Below, piece after piece: positions 57,051-64,000 of a DNA stretch of 64,000 bases (positions are counted from its first letter, which is position 1; every line of letters begins with the position of its first letter). Source of the stretch: Lasiodiplodia sp. COLG20 (Eukaryota > Ascomycota > Dothideomycetes > Botryosphaeriales > Botryosphaeriaceae); NCBI GenBank assembly GCA_009801085.1, contig VNWV01000001.1, positions 2,604,001-2,668,000 of the forward strand, in the 5' to 3' direction. The translations under genes and the position numbers were made by a program. The notes beneath the pieces were generated by a model, which did no database searches, was not told where the DNA came from, and saw nothing but the letters and a program-made list of their open reading frames with translations.

Positions 57051-57928
57051 TTAGTATCGGGGCCTGCCGTATTCGTCGCGGTCGCCAACGGTGCTGCGGC
57101 TATCGCCGTAGTGCTTTCTCCTGAGCGCAGCGAGTCTCTTCTTCTTGGTGTGCGCGTTCACGTAGGTTCCGATAATGAAGCCAATGATGTTGAAGAAGGG
57201 CACCCAGGTCTCCTGGGGCAGGAACTTCTGGGCGAATGCAAGCGCGATGGGCGAAGTGATCCAGCTAACCTTCATGACGGGCATGAAACCAGCCTTGACG
57301 GTAGCGCGCACCTGGTGGAAGGTGCGGGCACCGGCAATGACGGCCATGGAGGTCAGGTAGACGGCGTTTTGGATGGGCGAAACCTAAGGATGGAATGATC
57401 AGCGAGATGAGCGCGCAGTAACGGCGCAGGGTCCAACGGGGAAACGCACGACCAGATTGCTGACCAAAATCTGCAAGATCTTGGCCTTCAAGCTCGTCCG
57501 TCCCTGGAACAGCTTCTGAAGAATGTGAATGAGCACATGGCCGAGAGGGGCGCTGACGAAGGCGCCGTAGATGGCCATCTTGGGGACGCGCGAGGTGAAG
57601 TAGCCGCCGTCCTTGTTGCGGTCATGAGCGATCCACGAGGCAAGGAACTCCTGCAGGCCGGACAGGGTGCCCGAGGTGAGCATCTTGGTGCGCAGCGGGT
57701 TGCTCTGGAGCTGCTTGAGATAGGCCTGTACGGGCAAACATTAGCGGCGATTGCAGCGAGTGAGGTGCGAGAGGCTCGGCGCACCTGGAGATAGCCATTG
57801 GCGCCGCCGCCGCGGGTCAGGGCCTCGCCGACGTCGTGGACCAGATCGTCGTGCTTGCCGCCCTTCGGGATGGGCGCGGAAGTGCCCGTAGTGGTCCTGA
57901 CGGACTCCTTCTCGAACTTGACCGACAT
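57051..57928 (-). CDS. Mpv17/PMP22 family inner-membrane or peroxisomal membrane protein
   Basis: Exons 57928-57785, 57725-57450 and 57383-57051, introns of 59 and 66 nt at phase 0; 250 aa. The first about 30 residues are charged and specific to this gene. Family blocks follow: YLKQLQSNPLRTKMLTSGTL, then a DGGYFTSRVPKMAIYGAFVSAPLGHVL region given here as its key parts SRVPKMAIYG and SAPLGH, and the closing VSWITSPIALAFAQKFLP and WVPFFNIIGF blocks. About four membrane segments are expected. Mpv17/Sym1/PMP22 proteins form channels or help metabolite passage in mitochondria or peroxisomes; which organelle applies here is not clear. The family's usual length is 170-250 aa. The gene is divergent from the unknown gene at 58864. 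Confidence 0.92.
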
Positions 57929-58863
57929 GGCGGGTGCAGCGGGCGCAGGAATGGGCGGCCAGGGGCGAGAGTGGAGGAGCGACGGCAGGCGGGAGAGCTG
58001 GGGCGGCGCGGTGGAAGAGGACTGGAGTGTTGTTGTTGTCCGGGCGAGCAGCTGTTGTCGGCGGCGGCCGAGGCAGGCAAGCGCCCCAGCCTTCGGGATT
58101 TGGCGCGATGCGACGGCAAATCGAAAGGCGCCAATGCGGGGAAGGCCAACAAACCACTCGTCGCCTATACTTCACTCCTCATCTCCCTGCACCAACGGCC
58201 ACCTCGAAGCTCTGCCCGATGGTATCCGCCCGCTGCGCCGAGTGCGCTCCAAACACATTGCTCCCGTCTGCTCTCCCGCACGGCTGATGATCGGCGCGCT
58301 CTCGTGAGACCTGGCAGGCGACAAACGGCTGGCGAAGAGGCGCCGAACGGACCGGCTGGCGTCGCGAGGTCGGGCGACGCTGTTTGCGCAGCCGGCGACG
58401 GCCGATGCCAGCGAGGGGCGCCGGCGCGTTGGGGTCGTGGTTGCGGTGCTGTCAATGCTCGCGGGACTGGAATGCCGAATTGCGATAAGAGATGCGGAAT
58501 TGGATAAGACAAAAAGAATTGCTTTGCTACCTCACTTCATTTCCTCCGACCCCCCTGCGGACTCAACTAGTCGGTGAGAGCGGCTGCTGCTGTTGTCGCG
58601 CATTCAACTGCGCCGGCCACACGTCGCTCCTGCCTATCATAAACATCAGACAAGCTCACAAGATCCCTCACAACACCAGCCCACTCTCTCCCTCTCCTCC
58701 GCCACCCGCTCGCTGCCATTCCTTTGCAAGCTCCAGAATGGACAAGCCCATTGTTTGACTCTGCGACACACGCTCCCACACAACCGTTTCTTCTGCCATC
58801 ATCTGCTGCCGCGCTTCAACACCACGCCGCCCAGATCTTCTGAGCCCAATTGCTCGCACCGCC
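57929..58863. other. Divergent intergenic region of the Mpv17 and Cys-rich unknown genes
   Basis: 935 bp, GC-rich on the left, C/T/A-rich leader on the right (58630-58860). Overlapping open frames on both strands have no domain. Both promoters should lie here. Confidence 0.55.
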
Positions 58864-60339
58864 ATGCCTGCCATCCACAACAACCCGCCTCCGGGCGTTG
58901 ACTCGCCCAATCCTGACCCCGAGCCGCCGCCAGCGCAGGAGGTGCGTATCACGCGACCTCACTCGAGAGCAATTTACTGACTGCGCCACCAGATGCCCAA
59001 AAAGACTCCGGACGTGTCGCAGTTTCCCAGGCCGCCGCGCGCTCCCTACACGCCGCAATGCACTCACGTCAACATGACCCGCGCCTACGGCGCCACTTGC
59101 CAGAACTGCAACCGCAAGTCTCCCTTGGGCTGGGTCTGGCAATGTACCTACGACGAGGGCAACGACCCGTGGACTGCCGTCAAGGACCGCCAGTCCGCTG
59201 TTGATGCATGCGATCCCTCCGACCGCATTGGCGTGATGAAGGCGCTCCAATTCCATCAGTCCGTCATCGACCAGGCTGAAAATGGCCTCTACACGCCTGA
59301 GCAGATCGAACGCCTCATTGCCCAGAAGCAGAAGGTGCTGGATACCATCAACAGCCAGAGCCCCGACAAGGTCGCCGAAGGTAATGTCGAGCAATCGGAT
59401 GTTGTGGACATGCCCACTTTGATTGCTAACTTGGTGCGCCAAGAAATCCGCACCCAGCTCTCCTCTGCCAGTGCCACCACCGTGGCCAAGGAGCGCGCCA
59501 AGCACGCGAGAACCGTACACCCGAGGTGCAGGTACAAGTGCTGTCAGTCTTGCCGCGGTGACTTTAGGGTAAGCGAGTCCCCCCAGAGCTGCGAGCAATC
59601 CACCACTCACCAATATGTCCAGGGTCGTGCCTTCGAGTCCTTCGATGCCGTGTTCAATGGAGAAGTGAAGCCTCTGCGGCCGGCTGACCTTTCTACCTTG
59701 CCTGTCCGCGATATCCAAGTCATGCGTAATATAGGCATGAAATCCCCTCCCCCCTTGGTTGAAAGTTCAATTCCTACCGACTCAGAGAACAGCGAGCCCG
59801 AGGACATTGAGCCCGCAGACAGCGATCCCGCAGACAGTATCCGCACCTGGAGGACCACCGACTCCGCCCATGAGTTCCGCAGCCGCGAGTCTGCCCAAGC
59901 CAGAGCCTTCTACAGAGTCGAACCAGTGAACGACCTGGGCATGTACGAAAGTATGCACTTCAACGACTTTTCCTTCCGCCGAAGCGTTCGCAACAGCGTC
60001 TCGCTCGCAGTCAAACACGTCTTCGGCAAACGTCGCGACTCCTCTTCTGATGGTTCTGCAGTCACCCTTCCAGTCGCTCGTTCCACAAAGTCCTTCAAGA
60101 ATCTGCAGGATTCCGGTCTCAGTCTTCCAGGATCCTTCTTTTCCCCGCGCAACACCTCGATTGCGGCCGTGGCTCCCAGCACCATAATGCGCGAAGGCAT
60201 TCCCACGCCTGCACCTACCTGCTCTTCCAGTTCCAACAGCAGTGTTGTCGATGATGATGGTGGCGTCAGTCTGGCTGAAGAGTCAGCCCGGCAGTCCAAG
60301 CCCGGTCCTCTACCTCAGACACTCATTACTCAGGCTTAA
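58864..60339 (+). CDS. Unknown ascomycete protein with two Cys-rich segments
   Basis: I do not recognise a named family. Exons 58864-58941, 58993-59568 and 59623-60339; 456 aa. The first intron (51 nt) is required; the second (54 nt) is in frame and stop-free. After a Pro-rich start comes CTHVNMTRAYGATCQNCNRK, then WVWQCTYD, a Cys pattern that could bind zinc. Then follows a helical middle (MKALQFHQSVIDQAENGLY, then EQIERLIAQKQKVL). A second cluster is CRYKCCQSCRGDFRGRAFES near residues 200-220. The C-terminal 230 residues are Ser/Pro-rich and probably disordered, with FSFRRSVRNSVSLAVKHVFG as the only conserved-looking piece. No signal peptide is seen. The minus-strand frame over it is a shadow. 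Confidence 0.82.
59569..59622 (+). other. Probable in-frame, stop-free intron in the Cys-rich gene
   Basis: GTAAGC at the start and GTCCAG at the end, 54 nt, phase 0, no stop codon. Splicing joins CCQSCRGDFR directly to GRAFESFDAVF. Retention would insert 18 residues (Ser/Gln/Thr-rich). Confidence 0.7.
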
Positions 60340-61517
60340 ATGGCGTTCATGAGGGTACTCGGGTTTTCTATTAAGCGGTCATGGCGCAACAGAGCTTTCG
60401 GCACTCACGGCTATATCATCAGCAACGAGCATGGTTCGGTGTATCACTACGAGCTTTCCTTTTCGGTACAGGTTTTTCCACAGAGTTCTCCCTATCGGTC
60501 ATAGGGCATTCTTTACTTCGGCTCTGGCATGGTGCATGAGCACCTTAAGATTTCTAATGGTTTCCTTCGATCCTGCATTTCTTTCCTCGGATTTTTCTCT
60601 TCTGCTGGCCGCCGAGCTGAACTAGGGACGGAACAATTTTGGTCTGGGTATCACAAGATCATTGACCGGGGAGCTATTGCACAGTGTACAATTAGATGAT
60701 GAGATATTCAGGATGAGATATCCACAAGAAATTGCCATTAACATGATTTGTAATAGGCAATGAAGTTGCATCAATAGGCAGCGGAGCCAATGCATGAGTA
60801 CTAAGATGTGATGATGCTGTTCAAATTTCTGGGTACAGGGATACTGCAGCCGAAGACTAGGGTGAAGAATCGTAGGGTTCCAGGCGGATTTGTGCCTCAG
60901 CCCTTTCTTTTCTTGTTACTTCCAAAAAAAAAAAAAAAGAACAACGCGTAGGTAGTTGAAGCCATCGTCCGGACGAGAATGTGGAATTAAAAATTTTACA
61001 TACACGTCCGGACGATGGCTTCAACTACCCATGACATGAGTAAAAAATAAATTTACGCTAGCCTTCGGCTACGGTGCCCCTCTATGATGCCGATTAATGA
61101 ATGTGGCAAGTGGTGTTGTGCCAAGAGATTTAAGCTAAGCCTAATCCGAAAGAGCACTGGCTTGGTAGCAAGAAGGATCAAACAGAGCAAACAATCGTTA
61201 AAAAGCTTGTCTACTGGGCTGTTTGCCAATTTTATCATTCGTAACTCCAGAAATCGTTGTGAAGTATCTAGAGTTCTCTAAGCCATTTTGGATATCTCAT
61301 GCCCAATCTATGTCAATTACAGGACGCCCTTTCGTTACTATACCGAATTGGATAAACGCTTTTCGAAAAACGCCGAACCCATTGAGCGGCACCTGTCCAA
61401 TGCAGTGATGCCCAATTCCGCGTCTGACTGTCCGTTTCCTACTCCACGAATTTTTCTTTCTTCTGCCCTGCTGTTTCGCAGCACATCAGTTTCACCCTTT
61501 TCCTTCCTTGGGCTGAT
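60340..61517. other. Convergent intergenic region with a long inverted repeat
   Basis: About 1.2 kb, AT-rich, between two convergent genes. It holds a 15-base A run (60924-60938) and, 12 bp further right, a perfect 25-bp inverted repeat (60951-61029), annotated separately. No gene is supported. Confidence 0.65.
60951..61029. repeat. Perfect 25-bp inverted repeat with a 29-nt AT-rich loop
   Basis: Left arm 60951-60975 (begins GGTAGTTGAAGCC, ends GTCCGGACG); right arm 61005-61029 is its exact reverse complement. The loop 60976-61004 is AT-rich. The inner end of each arm contains the palindrome CGTCCGGACG. No target-site duplication is visible just outside the arms. It could be a tiny foldback/MITE-like element or a strong transcript-ending hairpin for both convergent genes. 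Confidence 0.95.
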
Positions 61518-64000
61518 TTAGTGCTCATCACCATCCTTACCACTCTTCCTTGAGAACAGCCCGGTCACCTTCTTCATCGCCTTACCCAAGCCACCAAAGA
61601 GTAGCCCGAAGCCAAACTTCCAGCCCCTGATGCGTACCGAGTACACGAAGAAGTACACGAGCGCCCAGTTAGTCACCACAAATGCCAGGAAGATGCCGAA
61701 GTCACGCCACTTGTCGTCGGCGCTGATGTTGAGTGTTGCGAGGTAGTCATCGCCGGTCGTGTAGGGGCAGTACTGGCAATCGACTTTTGCGTCCGGGTTG
61801 AGCAGGTAGCCGGGCGAGGCGTCGGCAAAGGCTCCGGCATAGGAGCGGCAGGTTTGGTTGGGAGGCGGATCGAAGCGCGCGGTCTCCTCGGTGGTGCATT
61901 GCACTGGCTGGTTTTTCAGCGTCGCTGCAAGGACACCGGAAATCCACCAGGTAGAGGGGTTGATGTAGTACCTGTTTAACCGTAATCAGCGGTCTGTTTT
62001 GCGTTTGAGGGGTTTGAGGGGAGTAATGAAGCTCCCTTGTAAAGAGGAGAATGTTACAGAGGGTGGGGCGGTCTGTGCCCGTGGAACACTTACATCCAAT
62101 ATCTCCAGAAGACGGGAAGCATCGAGTACGGTCGAACGACGCCGTTGAAAAGCGAGAACATGACGAAGAAGAATGGCAGCACGTTCGCAATCACCGTAAA
62201 GGATGGCGCGAAGGCGGTGATCCACTGGCCCCAGCTAGCTTGGAAGAAAAAGAACAGCAGCGTCATGAGAAATACGTAACCAGCGGTGGCGGAGTCCGTG
62301 GGGAGTCCTGAGGGGTAGAACCAAAGACAAAAATACACGACAGCGCCGACAATTGCCGGCGGGATCTCGGCGACCACTTGGGCCGTAGTGAAGGCGACAA
62401 AATTGTATATGCGTGAAGGATGCTCACGTGCCTGCCACAGTGCCATATTTTGAAAAAATTTGGGTACGACGGAGTTGACGATAGCTGGGGGAAATACGAT
62501 GATTAGGAAAGCTGTAAACATGCGGTTTTGCATGTCCTGCGCCGAGTTTCCGAGTTGCCAAAAGGTGAAGCCGTTAAATATACCGATGATGACAGACACG
62601 AACAGTTTGCCGTAGAGATAGCTGGGGTCTCTCCAAAACTGGACGAATAGACGTTTGGTGAGCATGGTGGTCTGAAGCCAGACTGGAGCAGCGAACTCTC
62701 GCGCTTCGCCTGCTTGACGGGGCACTCTGTCCTCCTTCCTCTGGCTGTTGATGCGGTCAATCTCTTCTAGGAGCCGCTTGTTGTGCTCTGACTCCTTCCA
62801 CTCCTTGTTCCAATCAATCTTCGTGCCGTCGGCCTTCCTGCCACCCTTAGCTGCCGTCTCGAGAATGAATTCAGCGACATTCTTCTGCGGCGGACAGTGG
62901 ACACCACGCTCTGCAAAGTAGTCAATGACGTCTTTGCCGTTTTCACCCACAGGACCGAAGTAGAAGGTGTTGCCGCCGGGGTTCAGAGCGAGGATCATGT
63001 CGAACTGCTGAATCAGAATACTGGATGGCTGATGAATAGTTGCAGTGATTGATTGTCCAGCCTGCGATAGCTTTTTCAAAAACCTCACGATGGAGTAGGC
63101 TGAGTTGCTGTCGAGCCCACTGGTTGGCTCGTCAAGGAACAAGAGAAGTGAAGGCTTAGCAGCAAGCTCAACACCGATCGTCAATCGTTTTCTCTGTTCC
63201 ACGCCGAGGGAACTGATGATGGCGTCCTGCAAGTCTCTAAGCTCAAGCAGGTCGATAACTTTATCGACATAGTCGATTTTCTCCTGGCGGGGAATCTCTC
63301 TATCCTGGCGCAGGATCGCGGAAAACTCTAGCGCTTCCCTTATTGTAGCCGTCTGATCGTGGATATCCATCTGCTCGCAGAAACCGGTACCGCGCTGGAA
63401 GTCGAGGTCAAGTGGTCTCCCATCCACGAGCATGTCACCAGTGATGACACCGACCTTTTGCCGCTGGGCAAGGGTGTTGAGAAGGGTTGTTTTTCCTGCT
63501 CCTGAGGCACCCATCAGGGCAACCATGACGCCAGGTTTGGCAAAGCCAGAGACATCGTTCAGGAGCTTCTTCTCTCCGCCGAGATAGGGGACTGTGTAGG
63601 AAACGTTTTTCCAGGTGAAAATGCTGTCGCTGTTGTTTATTGACTCGAGGGCTTCCTCCGCCTTCGACTTTGTCTTCGCCATGGCCAATTCTGCATCCTC
63701 GTTGCTTGTGGAAACCCCCATCGAGCCAGCAGCCTTCTCCTCGTCGTCAGGTTTTGCCTGTTCCTTCAATGCCTGTTTTGCCCGCTTGCTTCTTTTGAAA
63801 ACGAGGGCGCCGCCTCCGCTTTGCGCAAAGTTGAAGAGTTCCGTTGCGGCTGCAGTGATCAGGATATAAAGAACCGTGAAGGCGATGACGACTCCAAAAT
63901 TGCGCCAGAGGTGAGATCTGGTGTATGTGTATGTAACACCAATATAGTCGGAACCTTGGACAACCCGAGAGTTAGGTGATGCGCCAGAGATAGCGCAGCC
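61518..64000 (-). CDS. PDR-type (ABCG) multidrug ABC transporter, C-terminal half
   Basis: Two exons are visible: right edge to 62094, and 61971-61518, with a 122-nt intron that rebuilds the Met of RYWMYYINPSTWW. 786 residues are seen. The fragment starts at the end of the first membrane domain, with its large extracellular loop behind it. It continues with the second nucleotide-binding domain: Walker A GASGAGKTT, signature LGVEQRKRLT, Walker B LLLFLDEPTSGLD. Then comes the second six-helix membrane domain, including a Cys-containing extracellular loop, and a short basic tail. The GASGAGKTT and LGVEQRKRLT forms are typical of PDR second domains. Such pumps export azoles, toxins and lipids at the plasma membrane. 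The first half is outside the window. Confidence 0.96.

Noticed and set aside
58816..59718. 300-codon frame antisense to the Cys-rich gene
   Set aside because: The plus strand has consensus introns and Cys clusters; the antisense frame has no domain.
1..64000. CRISPR array, transposase, viral insertion or secondary-metabolite cluster
   Set aside because: No regularly spaced repeats, no transposase, integrase or capsid-like frames, and no polyketide synthase, NRPS or terpene cyclase genes were seen.

Overview
This window looks like a 64-kb piece of a filamentous ascomycete nuclear genome (Pezizomycotina; the gene set and high GC suggest Dothideomycetes, but that placement is inference). Genes sit on both strands, have short introns (46-66 nt, a few of 86-150 nt) with GT...AG ends, and encode typical ascomycete proteins: a Zn2Cys6 regulator, Dpb11/Rad4, Rad5, Las1, Mkt1, a PDR-type ABC transporter, an Nha1-type antiporter. 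No virus, plasmid, transposase, rRNA or convincing tRNA was seen.

I support 19 protein genes, two of them cut by the window edges. From left to right: an RWD/DEAH-type RNA helicase (-, C-terminus off the left edge) divergent from an aprataxin-like DNA repair hydrolase (+); a Zn2Cys6 transcription factor (+); a four-BRCT Dpb11/Rad4/TopBP1 homologue in eight exons (-); an arrestin-like trafficking adaptor (+); a sodium/proton antiporter with a very long charged tail (+); porphobilinogen deaminase (-); Mkt1 (-) divergent from a 2-oxoglutarate/Fe(II) oxygenase (+); a small F-box-like protein (+); the H/ACA snoRNP protein Nhp2 (-); Rad5 (-) divergent from an NDUFAF6-like mitochondrial protein (+). 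A gene desert of about 8.8 kb follows (40.1-48.9 kb), AT-richer on the left and GC-rich on the right. Right of it lie an unknown acidic protein (+), the pre-rRNA processing factor Las1 (+), an SprT-like protein with an altered metalloprotease motif (-), an Mpv17/PMP22 membrane protein (-) divergent from an unknown Cys-rich protein (+), and the C-terminal half of a PDR ABC transporter (-, N-terminus off the right edge).

The genes do not form one pathway or a biosynthetic cluster. Four genome-maintenance genes (aprataxin, Dpb11/Rad4, Rad5, SprT-like) and two ribosome/RNA-biogenesis genes (nhp2, las1) lie within about 52 kb; the simplest reading is ordinary housekeeping content. The most notable items are a perfect 25-bp inverted repeat between two convergent genes (60951-61029), a likely dual-start aprataxin with a mitochondrial-type leader, an SprT-like protein whose expected catalytic Glu is His, a 17-nt microexon, two stop-free in-frame introns, a spliced upstream ORF, and the gene desert. 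Exon boundaries were worked out by hand from splice consensus, reading phase and family resemblance, and have not been tested against transcripts.
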